Position numbers and translations under genes: made by a program
Notes under the pieces: model-generated
The model's database searches: none
Seen by the model: the letters and a program-made list of their open reading frames with translations, nothing else
Told to the model about the DNA's origin: nothing
Assembly: GCA_963823525.1 (NCBI GenBank)
Contig: CAWGLW010000001.1
Location: 496,001-560,000 of the forward strand
DNA: 64,000 nucleotides
From: CAWGLW01 sp963823525
GTDB taxonomy: Bacteria; Pseudomonadota; Gammaproteobacteria; Steroidobacterales; Steroidobacteraceae
Direction: 5' to 3'
Shown: one piece after another, positions 25,895 through 35,017 of the stretch
How the letters are laid out: each line of letters opens with the position of its first letter
Position numbering within the stretch: the first letter of the stretch is position 1

Positions 25895-27796
25895 CTAGCC
25901 GTCCCGGGCGTAGCCGAGCTCGCGCAGTGCGACCCTGACTTCATCGAGGATCGCCGGATCGTCGATCGTCGGCGGCACCTGGTACGACTCGGCGTCGGCA
26001 ATCTTGCGCATCGTACCGCGCAGCACTTTGCCCGAACGCGTCTTCGGCAGCCGCTTGACGACCGTCACGCAGCGGAAGCTGGCAACCGGCCCGACCTGCT
26101 CGCGAACCGTGGCAATCAGTTCCTGGCGCAGCTCATCCGGATTTCGATCGGCACCGGCCTTGAGCACGACGAGCCCAATCGGCAGCTGGGTCTTCAGAGC
26201 GTCCTTGACGCCGAAGACGGCACACTCACTGACATCCGGGTGACTGGCCAGAGCCTCCTCCATGCTGCCCGTGGACAGGTTGTGTCCGGCCACGATGATC
26301 ACGTCATCAACGCGACCCATGATGAACAGGTAGCCATCCTCGTCGATGAAGCCCCCGTCGCCTGTCAGGTAGTAACCGGGAAAACGTGACAGGTACGTCT
26401 CGCGATATCGCGCATCGTTGCGCCACAGCGTCTGCAGCGTTCCCGGTGGCAGCGGCAGGCGAATCACCACGGCACCGTCCTGGCCCGGCTTTGCCGGCGC
26501 ACCGGAATCGTCAAGGATTTCGACGCGGTAGCCCGGCACGGCGCGGGTCGGCGACCCCGCTTTGAATGGCAGCGCCTCCAGGCCCATGCAATTGGCGGCG
26601 ACCGGCCAGCCGGTTTCAGTCTGCCACCAGTGGTCGATGACCGGTATGCCAAGCAGCTCGCGTGCCCAGTGGTAGGTATCGGGGTCGAGCCGCTCACCCG
26701 CGAGGAAAAGGTAGCGCAGGCAGGAGACGTCGTGACGACGGAAGTACTCTCCGTTCGGATCCTCCTTCTTGATCGCCCGGAACGCCGTTGGCGCCGTGAA
26801 CAGCACACTGACCTTGTGCTTGCTTATCACGCGCCAGAATTCGCCGGGGTCTGGAGTGCCGACCGGTTTGCCTTCGTGAACCACGGTTGCGCAACCCTGC
26901 AGCAGGGGCGCGTAGACGATGTAAGAGTGACCCACTACCCAGCCGAAATCCGACGCGGCCCAGAAGACCTCGCCAGGCCGGGTCCCGTAAACGGCGCCCA
27001 TGCTCCACTTCAGCGCAACCGCGTAGCCGCCATGATCGCGGACGACGCCCTTGGGCATGCCGGTGGTCCCGGAGGTGTAAAGAATATAAAGCGGGTGCGT
27101 GGCCTCGACTGGCACGCAGTCGACCGGCGCGGCCGAAGCCATCGCTTCGCTCCAGTCGAGGTCACGACCGGGCAGCAGTTCGCAAGCCTGCGCTTCGCGC
27201 TGCAAAATCACGCAGTGCGTCGGCTTGTTACGTGCAATGGTGATCGCCTCATCGAGCAGCGGCTTGTAAGGCACGACTCGCTTGACCTCGATTCCGCAGG
27301 ATGCCGATACAACAACCTTCGGATCCGCGTCATCGATCCGCACAGCCAGCTCGCGGCTGGCGAAACCGCCGAACACCACTGAATGGACCGCACCGATACG
27401 CGCGCAGGCCAGCATGGCAATCAGCGTTTCGGGAACCATTGGCATGTAGATGACAACCCGGTCCCCCTTACCCACGCCCAGGCCCCTGAGCACACCGGCG
27501 AAACGCGCGATCTCATCGCGTAGCTCACTGAACGTGTAGGTCCGCTCGCTGCCGGTAACCGGGCTTTCGTAAATCAGTGCGGCCTGGTCACCGCGCCCGT
27601 TGTCAGCGTGAAAGTCGACCGCGTTGTAACAGATGTTCAGTTCGCCGCCGGTGAACCATCGGTAAAACGGTGCGTTGGAATCGTCCAGTACGCGATCGAA
27701 AGGCTTATCCCAGTGGATCGCCTCAGCCACCGCACCCCAGAACCCTTCGGGATCACTGCTGGCTTCGTCAAAGGCTTTCTGATATTCGCCGCTCAC
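25895..27796 (-). CDS. prpE: Propionyl-CoA synthetase (propionate-CoA ligase), PrpE-like
   Basis: The 633-aa acyl-adenylate enzyme activates propionate (or acetate) with ATP and CoA. It shows the P-loop-like core YTSGTTGMPKGVV, the acid site segment DHWWQTETGWPVAAN, in which Trp follows Gly as in PrpE rather than acetyl-CoA synthetase, FIMGRVDDVIIVAGHNLSTG, and the acetylatable lysine region KTRSGKVLRGTMRKI near the C-terminus. The GTG start at 27796 is supported by a strong AGGAGGGGG site and by the expected length; a longer frame upstream is open but unsupported. The biotin-dependent carboxyltransferase at the right edge could carry propionyl-CoA on to methylmalonyl-CoA, though the genes are far apart. 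Confidence 0.9.
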   Translation of the reverse strand: MSGEYQKAFDEASSDPEGFWGAVAEAIHWDKPFDRVLDDSNAPFYRWFTGGELNICYNAVDFHADNGRGDQAALIYESPVTGSERTYTFSELRDEIARFAGVLRGLGVGKGDRVVIYMPMVPETLIAMLACARIGAVHSVVFGGFASRELAVRIDDADPKVVVSASCGIEVKRVVPYKPLLDEAITIARNKPTHCVILQREAQACELLPGRDLDWSEAMASAAPVDCVPVEATHPLYILYTSGTTGMPKGVVRDHGGYAVALKWSMGAVYGTRPGEVFWAASDFGWVVGHSYIVYAPLLQGCATVVHEGKPVGTPDPGEFWRVISKHKVSVLFTAPTAFRAIKKEDPNGEYFRRHDVSCLRYLFLAGERLDPDTYHWARELLGIPVIDHWWQTETGWPVAANCMGLEALPFKAGSPTRAVPGYRVEILDDSGAPAKPGQDGAVVIRLPLPPGTLQTLWRNDARYRETYLSRFPGYYLTGDGGFIDEDGYLFIMGRVDDVIIVAGHNLSTGSMEEALASHPDVSECAVFGVKDALKTQLPIGLVVLKAGADRNPDELRQELIATVREQVGPVASFRCVTVVKRLPKTRSGKVLRGTMRKIADAESYQVPPTIDDPAILDEVRVALRELGYARDG

Positions 27797-28195
27797 TGCG
27801 CCCCCTCCTGTTCTGCTCTTGCCGCCGATCATGGTGTCGGCCTTTGGCGCAGCATCCTCCGATGCGCGCTGGCCCGCAATTCTGCGAAGGTCGCAGGCCA
27901 TGCCCGGTTGCTGCACCGCGTCATAACGGCCGCCCCGCGCGGCGGCGTTGCGCAATGACCCTCCCCAACATGCGTCCCCGGCGCGTCGCGCGATAGAATG
28001 GCGGCTTGCCTCGATCGGGCCGTCGGCTGGCTCATCACCATCGATGGTCCGGCCTGTTCGGCGTTTTGAGCCAATGTGGGCCGGATCGTTGGATCACCCG
28101 GTGGTGCGCGGCCTGGCGTTCGGCTCGAGCTTGAAACCGCATGGCAGCCACAATCGAAAAGGCACCGGTAGCCGCACCCCTTACGCCCCAGATCA
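27797..28195. other. Divergent intergenic region without a gene
   Basis: This 399-bp region separates prpE from the second RND adaptor gene. It is GC-rich and contains several small open frames without ribosome sites or recognisable products. GATAGAATGG near 28010-28019 contains a TAGAAT that resembles a sigma-70 -10 box in the plus direction, but no matching -35 box was found at the correct distance. Nothing else was assigned. Confidence 0.35.
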
Positions 28196-29455
28196 ATGAC
28201 CGTGAAGAAAAAGATACTCAAATGGATTGCGCCGCTGGCGGTGCTGGGCGTGGCGCTGCTGGCCGGCCGCCTGATCATTGCCAACAAGCCCGTGGCCGAG
28301 ACGATGACGCCGCCCGAAAGGCCACCGGCCGTCGAGGCAACCCGGGTCAACCCGGTTGAATACCAGGTCGTGGTTCGCTCTGAAGGCACGGTGCAGCCCA
28401 GAACATCGAGCACATTGATTCCACAGGTGTCCGGGCAGATAAAAAGCATTTCTCCCTCGTTCCGGGAAGGGGGCTTTTTCGAAACAGGCCAGGTGCTGGT
28501 CACGCTGGACGCCCGGGACTACGAGCTCGCGATGGCGAGTTCGGAAGCCCAGGTCGCGCAGGCCGAATCGGCCCTGCAGCAGGAACTTGCGCAGGCAGAA
28601 GTGGTTAAGAACGACTGGAAACTGCTTGGCAAGGAAGCGCCAAAGCTCGGCCTGCGCCAGCCCCAGATCGCCGCGGCGCGCGCGGCACTGGCTTCGGCCA
28701 GGGCACAACTCGAGCGCGCCCGAACCGACCTGGCCCGGACCAAAATCCGCGCGCCCTACCCCGGACAGATGCTCGAGAAGAATGTCGACGTCGGTCAGTA
28801 CGTCACGCCGGGCACCGTGATCGCGCGCATTTATGCCACCGACTACGTGGAAATCCGCCTGCCGCTCTCACAGTCCCAGCTGGAGTTTGTCGACCTGCCG
28901 GACCGGTTCCGCGGAGACGAGTCAGGCGACGGCGTCGAGGGGCCGTGGCCATCGGTCGCGATACTGGCTGACATCGGCCGCCGGACCTGGCGCTGGGACG
29001 GTACCCTCGTCAGGGCCGAAGGCGCCATCGACGCGCGCAGTCGTCAGTTGTCCGTCGTCGCGCAGGTCAACGACCCCTACGGGCGCAAGTCGGACGGTCG
29101 CCCACCGCTGCGGATCGGACAGTTTGTCAGCGCTGAAATAGCCGGCAGTCGCATCGAGAATGCCTTCGTGCTGCCGCGCTCAGCGATGCGGGAAGGCAAC
29201 GAGGTGCTCATCGTCGATGCGGACAGCCGCCTGCAGCGCCGCACCGTCGAAGTCGCCTGGACGGATGATGACAAGACGGTGATCGTCGGGGGTCTGCAGG
29301 CAGGGGAAATCGTGAGCGTCACCCCACTGGCGGCCGCGGCCGGTGGCGCGCGGGTCGATGCCATAGTCGATGGCGTCGCTCCAAAGCCCCCGGCGGACGC
29401 AGAACGGGCGAACGCGACCACTGAAGCAGGGCGCCAGGGCGCGGATTCACAATGA
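28196..29455 (+). CDS. RND efflux periplasmic adaptor (membrane fusion protein)
   Basis: The 419-aa protein has an N-terminal membrane anchor (WIAPLAVLGVALLAGRLII), then the adaptor plan: a beta-barrel entry strand VVVRSEGTVQPRTSS, half-lipoyl segments (PQVSGQIKSISPSFREGG and IRAPYPGQMLEKNVDVGQ), a coiled-coil hairpin roughly 100-170, and membrane-proximal domain with VLPRSAMREGNEVLIVD. The C-terminal 30 residues are Ala/Pro-rich and probably disordered. It overlaps the next gene by four bases (ATGA), so it and the pump are co-translated. No strong ribosome site is seen before the ATG at 28196. Different in sequence from the adaptor at 9585-10700, so it is a separate pump system. Confidence 0.9.
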   Translation: MTVKKKILKWIAPLAVLGVALLAGRLIIANKPVAETMTPPERPPAVEATRVNPVEYQVVVRSEGTVQPRTSSTLIPQVSGQIKSISPSFREGGFFETGQVLVTLDARDYELAMASSEAQVAQAESALQQELAQAEVVKNDWKLLGKEAPKLGLRQPQIAAARAALASARAQLERARTDLARTKIRAPYPGQMLEKNVDVGQYVTPGTVIARIYATDYVEIRLPLSQSQLEFVDLPDRFRGDESGDGVEGPWPSVAILADIGRRTWRWDGTLVRAEGAIDARSRQLSVVAQVNDPYGRKSDGRPPLRIGQFVSAEIAGSRIENAFVLPRSAMREGNEVLIVDADSRLQRRTVEVAWTDDDKTVIVGGLQAGEIVSVTPLAAAAGGARVDAIVDGVAPKPPADAERANATTEAGRQGADSQ

Positions 29456-32400
29456 AAGGCATGATCGCGTGGTTCGCGAAGAATGATGTCGCCGCGAACC
29501 TGCTGATGCTGACCATCGTGGGCCTGGGTCTCTGGGCGCTGTCCTCGCGGATCCCGCTGGAGGTCTTTCCAGCGTTCGAACTCGAGATGGTCAGTGTTCG
29601 GGTGCCATTCCCCGGAGCCACGCCGATCGAGGTCGAGGAAGGCATCACGGTCAAGATCGAGGAAGAAATACAGGACCTTCCGGGCATCAAGACCCTGCGA
29701 TCGACAGCCGCCGAAAATCTCGGCTCAGTCACGATAGAGGTGGAGTCCGGCTACGACCCGCGCGACCTCATGAACGACATCAAAGCGCGCGTCGACTCGA
29801 TCAGTACGTTCCCGGTGGACGCGGAAAAACCGGTCGTCTATGTGCCGGAAATTCGACGTGACGTGATCACTGTCGCCGTATCCGGCGACATGACGGAAGC
29901 TGAATTGCGCAGGATCGCGGAACGCGTTCGTGACGAGATCGTCGACCTGCCCGAAATCACCCAGGTCGAACTCGACGGAGTCCGTCCCTATGAGGTGTCG
30001 ATCGAAGTGTCCGAGCAGACCCTGCGACAGTACGGGCTGACACTCGCTGACGTCGCATCGGCCGTACGACGTACCTCGCTGGACCTCGCCGCCGGCACGG
30101 TCAAGACCAGCGGCGGCGAAGTCCTGATTCGAACCGAGGGACTCGCAAGGGCCGGCCGCGAGTTCGAAGATATCGTGGTGCGCAGCGACGACGGCGCCCG
30201 CCTGACGATCAGTGACATTGGCGTCGTACGTGACGAGTTCAAGCAGGATGACGTCCTGTTTCGATTCAACGGTCAGCCCGCAGCCTTTGTCGACGTCTAT
30301 CGCGTGGGCGACCAGAGCGCCCTCGAAGTCGCGGGCACCGTAAAGGAGTACCTTGCAAGTCCACCCGCCTGGCTGCCTCCCGGCGTCACACTCGACTACT
30401 GGCGGGACCGTTCGCGGGTCGTCGAGGCAAGGCTCAGCACACTCGTAAAGAGCGCTTTCCAGGGCGGGCTGCTGATCCTGCTGCTGCTCACGCTGTTTCT
30501 GCGCCCATCGGTTGCGCTGTGGGTCCTCGTGGGATTGCCAGTGGCCGTGATGGGCGGAATCTCCCTGATGCCGGAACTCGGCGTCACGATCAATCTGATC
30601 AGCCTGTTCGCCTTCATCCTCGTGCTGGGCATCGTCGTCGATGATGCGATCGTCACGGGAGAAAATATCTACAAGCACCTCGAGACGGGGCAGGACCCTC
30701 TGCAGGCGGTCACCATCGGCACGCAGGAGATCGCCGTACCGGTCACCTTTGGCGTGCTCACGACCGTCGTCGCATTCACACCACTGTTGATGGTGGAAGG
30801 CGTCCGCGGCCAGATCTTTGCGCAAATTTCCTTGATCGTCATCCCGGTGCTCCTTTTCTCACTGGTCGAGTCCAAATTCATCCTCCCGGCGCACTTGAAG
30901 CACGTTCGCGTTCGCGCCAGCGAAAAGGACAGCGCTTTCACGAAACTCCAGCGCCGCGTCTCGGAGGGGCTCGAGCGAGGCACGCAGGCGATCTATCGGC
31001 CGCTGCTGCGCACGGCGTTGCGCGCGCCCTACCTGACCCTCGCCGTGTTTGTCGCAATCGCAATTCTTCTATACAGCATTGCGATCGGCGGACATCTGCG
31101 GTTCATCTTCTTCCCGCGCGTGCAATCGGAAATGGCGCAGGCGGAAATTACGATGCCACCGGGCACGCCGTTCGAAGCCACCGCTGAGGTCGTTGCACGG
31201 ATCAACACCGAGGCCGAGGTCCTGCGCGCGAAATACACTGACCCGGAAACCGGGGAGAGCGTCATCCGGCACGTCCTCGCCAGCGCCGGCTCACCAGGCG
31301 GCGGGCAGGCCATTCGTTCCGATGCCGGTCGAGTGGTCTTCGAAATCGTCGCACCCGAGGAACGATCGATCGACATTACGAGTTCCGAACTCGTCAGTGA
31401 GTGGCGAAGAAACATCGGCGTCCTTCCCGGCGTGAAGGACATCAGCTACCGGGCCGAGATTGGCCGAGGCGGGGACCCGATCGATGTGCAGCTCAGCGGC
31501 CCCCATTTCGATGAGCTGCGCACTTTGTCGCAACAGGTGCGAGAGCGGCTCGCCACCTATCCAGGTGTCTTCGATATCACGGACAGCTTTGAAGCGGGCA
31601 AAGAGGAGATAAAGCTGCGGATACAACCGCAGGCGGAGCTGCTTGGCATTACGCTCGATGACCTTGCTCGACAGGTGCGCCATGCGTTCTATGGCTTTGA
31701 GGTGCAGCGCATTCAGCGCGGGCGGGACGAGGTGCGGGTCTTCGTCCGTTATCCCGAGAGCGAGCGAAATTCGCTGGAAAATCTCAACAAGATGCGCATT
31801 CGCACGCCAACCGGTGAGCAGGTTCCTTTCTCCGAAGTCGCCATCGCCGAATACGGGCGCGGTTTTGCGGAAATTCGCCGGGTCGATCGCAACCGGACCA
31901 TCAACGTTACGGCTGACGTGAACAAGGAAACCACGGACGTCGAAGCAATCAAGCGCGATATCACGGCGTTCCTCGACCAGCAGGTTGTTACGTACCCTGG
32001 CGTGGCCTTTACGATGGAAGGCGAGGCACGCGAGCAGCGTGAATCATTCGGCAGCCTCAAGATCGGCATACTCTTTGTGCTGTTTGCCATTTACGCGCTG
32101 CTTGCCATCCCGTTCCGCTCATACCTGCAACCACTGATTGTGATGAGCGTCATTCCATTCGGCATCGCCGGGGCAATGCTCGGCCACCTCATCATGGGTA
32201 TGTCGCTCAGCATCATGAGCATCATGGGCATGCTCGCCTTGTCGGGCGTGGTGGTGAACGACAGCCTCGTGCTCGTTGACTTCGTCAACAAGCATCGCAA
32301 GGAAGCGCCAACGATCAAGGAAGCCGTCAGGCGCGCCGGCATTGCACGCCTGCGGCCGGTGCTGCTGACCTCGCTGACAACGTTTGCCGGTCTGACCCCA

Positions 32401-32595
32401 TTGCTGCTGGAGAAATCCACGCAGGCACAGTTCCTGATTCCCATGGCGGTGTCACTGGGTTTCGGCATCCTGTTCGCAACCGTGATCACGCTGCTTCTGG
32501 TGCCGATCAACTACCTGATTCTTGAAGACTTCCAGCGCCTGATCGGCCGCCGCAAGCCGGCCGAACCGGCCGGGCTCACGCAAGCCGGCGCCTGA
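29452..32595 (+). CDS. RND-family efflux transporter
   Basis: The 1047-aa inner-membrane pump has the duplicated RND topology. Its helix-4 motif keeps both acids (LGIVVDDAIVTGENIY, Asp397-Asp398), and the second-half motif reads GVVVNDSLVLVDFVN. It pairs with the adaptor immediately upstream (4-nt overlap). The mix of features places it in the HAE1/CusA-like broad group; metal-specific Met pairs are not obvious, so an organic substrate is more likely. No outer-membrane channel gene is present nearby. The gene converges with an acyl-CoA ligase; the 49-bp gap contains the 14-bp palindrome CGCTGGCGCCAGCG (32605-32618), which could slow transcription from both sides. Confidence 0.92.
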   Translation: MKGMIAWFAKNDVAANLLMLTIVGLGLWALSSRIPLEVFPAFELEMVSVRVPFPGATPIEVEEGITVKIEEEIQDLPGIKTLRSTAAENLGSVTIEVESGYDPRDLMNDIKARVDSISTFPVDAEKPVVYVPEIRRDVITVAVSGDMTEAELRRIAERVRDEIVDLPEITQVELDGVRPYEVSIEVSEQTLRQYGLTLADVASAVRRTSLDLAAGTVKTSGGEVLIRTEGLARAGREFEDIVVRSDDGARLTISDIGVVRDEFKQDDVLFRFNGQPAAFVDVYRVGDQSALEVAGTVKEYLASPPAWLPPGVTLDYWRDRSRVVEARLSTLVKSAFQGGLLILLLLTLFLRPSVALWVLVGLPVAVMGGISLMPELGVTINLISLFAFILVLGIVVDDAIVTGENIYKHLETGQDPLQAVTIGTQEIAVPVTFGVLTTVVAFTPLLMVEGVRGQIFAQISLIVIPVLLFSLVESKFILPAHLKHVRVRASEKDSAFTKLQRRVSEGLERGTQAIYRPLLRTALRAPYLTLAVFVAIAILLYSIAIGGHLRFIFFPRVQSEMAQAEITMPPGTPFEATAEVVARINTEAEVLRAKYTDPETGESVIRHVLASAGSPGGGQAIRSDAGRVVFEIVAPEERSIDITSSELVSEWRRNIGVLPGVKDISYRAEIGRGGDPIDVQLSGPHFDELRTLSQQVRERLATYPGVFDITDSFEAGKEEIKLRIQPQAELLGITLDDLARQVRHAFYGFEVQRIQRGRDEVRVFVRYPESERNSLENLNKMRIRTPTGEQVPFSEVAIAEYGRGFAEIRRVDRNRTINVTADVNKETTDVEAIKRDITAFLDQQVVTYPGVAFTMEGEAREQRESFGSLKIGILFVLFAIYALLAIPFRSYLQPLIVMSVIPFGIAGAMLGHLIMGMSLSIMSIMGMLALSGVVVNDSLVLVDFVNKHRKEAPTIKEAVRRAGIARLRPVLLTSLTTFAGLTPLLLEKSTQAQFLIPMAVSLGFGILFATVITLLLVPINYLILEDFQRLIGRRKPAEPAGLTQAGA

Positions 32596-32644
32596 ACCGG
32601 CGGGCGCTGGCGCCAGCGGCGATCACACTGGCAAGAGGCGGTGC

Positions 32645-34534
32645 CTATTCGACTTCGCAGGCCACGGCGAATTGGCCGAGAACTTCCAACGCAGCATCAC
32701 GCCGCCCCGGCTCCGCAAGTCTGACGTTTGCTGCCGTGCCGTAGCGTTTGTCCGTTCGAGCCGTCACCTTCGCAGCAATGGATTGATCCCTCAACGCTTC
32801 CGTCAGCACGTGTTCGATCGCCTGCATTCGCAGCGCAGGCTTGAAGGTCTTGCCCACGGCCGTCAAGGGCAACGCGTTGATCACGACGATCCGGACGGGC
32901 ACAGCGGCACGCTCGGCAAGATGCTCGCGACAGTACGCAATCAACTCCTTCGGGTCCGGCATCGTGCCGGGTCGCGGTTCAACGTAAGCCATCGGCAGCT
33001 CGCCTGCATAGGCGTCGGGTTGACCGACCGCCGCAGCCAGGGCCACGTCCGGGTGTGTCACCAGCGTGTCCTCGATGATCTGCGGGTCGATGTTGTGACC
33101 GCCGCGAATGATCAGGTCCTTGGCCCGCCCTGTCAGCCAGACGTAGCCATCTGCATCGATACGACACAGGTCGCCCGTGTTGAACCAGCCGGGCTCGGGC
33201 CAGGCCTTGCGGTTATCCTCCTCTCGCAGATAGCCCGGGAACACGGCCGGGCCGGCCACCAGCAGGTTGCCGATTTCGTCCTGCCCGCATTCGCGAACCA
33301 GCGCCCCGTTTTCATCGATCACTGCGGCCCTGACTTTCTGGTAGGGCAACCGCAAACCGATCGAACCGGCGCGTCGGTCGCCGGCGGGCGGATTGAGGCA
33401 GGTCGCGCAGGTCACTTCGGTCAGCCCGTAGCCTTCGAGTATCCGAAGTCCCGTCAGCGCTTCGAACCGCCGGATCACCTCGGGTGGCATTGGCGCCGCG
33501 CCGCAGGCCGCAAAACGCAGCGAACTGACGTCGGCGTCGCCAATCGGGACTTCAAGCAACGCCGAATAAATCGTTGGGACGCCGCTGAAGAAATTGACGC
33601 GATAGCGCTCGATGAGCTTCCAGAAGCCGGCGATCAGCCCGGGTGTGCGGTAGCCCTGGATGCCAGCGAGCAATACCGTGGCGCCGACCGCGAACGTGCC
33701 CAGTCCCGTGACGAACGCCGCGTTGACATGGAACAGCGGCAGCCCGCAGAGAAACACCTGACCGGGCCCGAGATCGAGGAACTTGCCGAGCTGCCAGGAA
33801 AGGAACACTTCATTGGCGTGCGTGTGCCGGGCAATCTTGGGCGTCCCGGTCGTCCCGCCGGTATGGAAATAGCTGGCAATGTCGGTTGGTCTTATGTCAC
33901 GTCCGCTGACGAGGTGATCACCGGGCTCACGGTCGACTTCGGCATCGAAATCCAGCACCTGACGACCGGCCAGTGTCTGCGGCGCCGGTTCGGGCGCCCG
34001 ATACGAGGGATCCAGGTACTGCGCCAGGCTGACCTGCAGCACGGTCTCGAGCGTCGGCACCTGCTCGATCACCGCTGCCATCTTCTCCCAGACTTCACCG
34101 CCCGGTCCCGGCGCCACGGTGATCAGCACTTTCGCCCGGGCCGCTCGCAGCACCTCGATGATGTGCGCGGCCTCCAGCATCGGGTTGACAGGGCAAACGA
34201 TTCCCGCCGCCTCCCCGCCCCACAGCGCGAAATGCGTCTGCGGCAGGTTGGGCAGCACAACCGCAGCCACGTCGCCCGGACCCACACCGAGTCGGTACAG
34301 CAGGTTGGCCGTCTGGGTTACGCGCCGGAACAGATCAGCGTGTGAATAGACGAACGGCTTTTCTTTTGCGGTGCCGGTCGGCAGGAAAACCAGTGCGTCA
34401 CGTCCGGCGAATTCAGCCGCAGCCTCACCGAGCATCTGGTAGGTGCTGCGTGCCTCGTACTGTGACTCGAGCGGCGTCGATTCCTGCTGCTCCACATCGG
34501 CGAGCGTTGCGATGAGTTTTGCGGTTTCGGTCAT
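32645..34534 (-). CDS. Acyl-CoA synthetase (AMP-dependent ligase)
   Basis: The 629-aa protein is an ANL-superfamily ligase: FHTGGTTGTPKIARHTH (about 223-239) is the phosphate-binding loop, EGYGLTEVTC the A5 motif, NTGDLCRIDADGYVWLTGR the adenylate-binding Asp and hinge region, and LTAVGKTFKPALR the C-terminal catalytic lysine. It activates a carboxylic acid (probably fatty or aromatic) to its CoA thioester through an acyl-adenylate. No membrane segment or signal peptide is evident. AGGAGA lies about 12 nt before the ATG. It runs convergent to the RND pump. The substrate cannot be fixed from sequence. Confidence 0.88.
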   Translation of the reverse strand: MTETAKLIATLADVEQQESTPLESQYEARSTYQMLGEAAAEFAGRDALVFLPTGTAKEKPFVYSHADLFRRVTQTANLLYRLGVGPGDVAAVVLPNLPQTHFALWGGEAAGIVCPVNPMLEAAHIIEVLRAARAKVLITVAPGPGGEVWEKMAAVIEQVPTLETVLQVSLAQYLDPSYRAPEPAPQTLAGRQVLDFDAEVDREPGDHLVSGRDIRPTDIASYFHTGGTTGTPKIARHTHANEVFLSWQLGKFLDLGPGQVFLCGLPLFHVNAAFVTGLGTFAVGATVLLAGIQGYRTPGLIAGFWKLIERYRVNFFSGVPTIYSALLEVPIGDADVSSLRFAACGAAPMPPEVIRRFEALTGLRILEGYGLTEVTCATCLNPPAGDRRAGSIGLRLPYQKVRAAVIDENGALVRECGQDEIGNLLVAGPAVFPGYLREEDNRKAWPEPGWFNTGDLCRIDADGYVWLTGRAKDLIIRGGHNIDPQIIEDTLVTHPDVALAAAVGQPDAYAGELPMAYVEPRPGTMPDPKELIAYCREHLAERAAVPVRIVVINALPLTAVGKTFKPALRMQAIEHVLTEALRDQSIAAKVTARTDKRYGTAANVRLAEPGRRDAALEVLGQFAVACEVE

Positions 34535-35017
34535 CGTGATTCTTGTCTCCTGCGACGGACGCGTCCCTCACCATGGCCAGGGCAACGCCCGGTGACGACG
34601 CATACGACGGTACGTTCTTTCACCGGCAGTCGGCGCCAGCCCTCGACCAGCCACGTGCCAACTGAAGCCGCGGGGCGTGTCGCGACGATACGCCCCAGCC
34701 GAGCAGAGGCCTCGCGCGGCCCGGAAAGTGCGCGGGTCACGACCGTTCGCCACTGGCCGGCGGATGAACATTGCGCACCCCGAGCAGACTGTGCCCGCGT
34801 CTGCTGAGTAAACACCAGGGCCGGCGTAACGCGCAAGACGGAGCCGGACGGTGCGCAACAGGCTCCCAGTTGACCGATCCGTCGCTGGTGGTTGACCCGG
34901 TGAAGCCAGTCGCAAAGAATGCCTTGTGGTTTACCGGAATCGTCGAATGCAAAGCGACAGGCGCATCAGCTGCGAACGACGAATCATTGATGCCGGAAGG
35001 TGGCGCCCGGAGACACC
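34535..35017. other. Divergent intergenic region without a convincing gene
   Basis: This 483-bp spacer between the acyl-CoA ligase and the DASS transporter shows no frame with a good ribosome site or a recognisable product. A perfect 7-bp stem with a 9-base loop (AGCAGAC at 34783-34789, GTCTGCT at 34799-34805) is present but lacks a T-run. A minus-strand open frame of about 100 codons here is Arg/Ala-rich with poor codon use and looks spurious. The spacer probably holds the promoters of both neighbours. Confidence 0.35.

Noticed and set aside
28141..28359. Short open frame before and into the second adaptor gene
   Set aside because: Runs into the adaptor coding region in another frame and lacks a ribosome site.
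29725..30825. A 366-codon open frame antisense to the second RND pump
   Set aside because: Shadow frame rich in Asp/Arg/His with no motif.
32605..32618. Palindrome CGCTGGCGCCAGCG between convergent genes as a terminator
   Set aside because: Possible stem only, with almost no loop and no T-run on either strand; not supported enough for a feature.
32672..34345. A 557-codon open frame antisense to the acyl-CoA synthetase
   Set aside because: Shadow frame; no ribosome site, composition atypical, and the sense gene has intact motifs over its full length.
34531..34836. Small minus-strand open frame upstream of the acyl-CoA synthetase
   Set aside because: Arg/Ala-rich, overlaps the synthetase start, no ribosome site.
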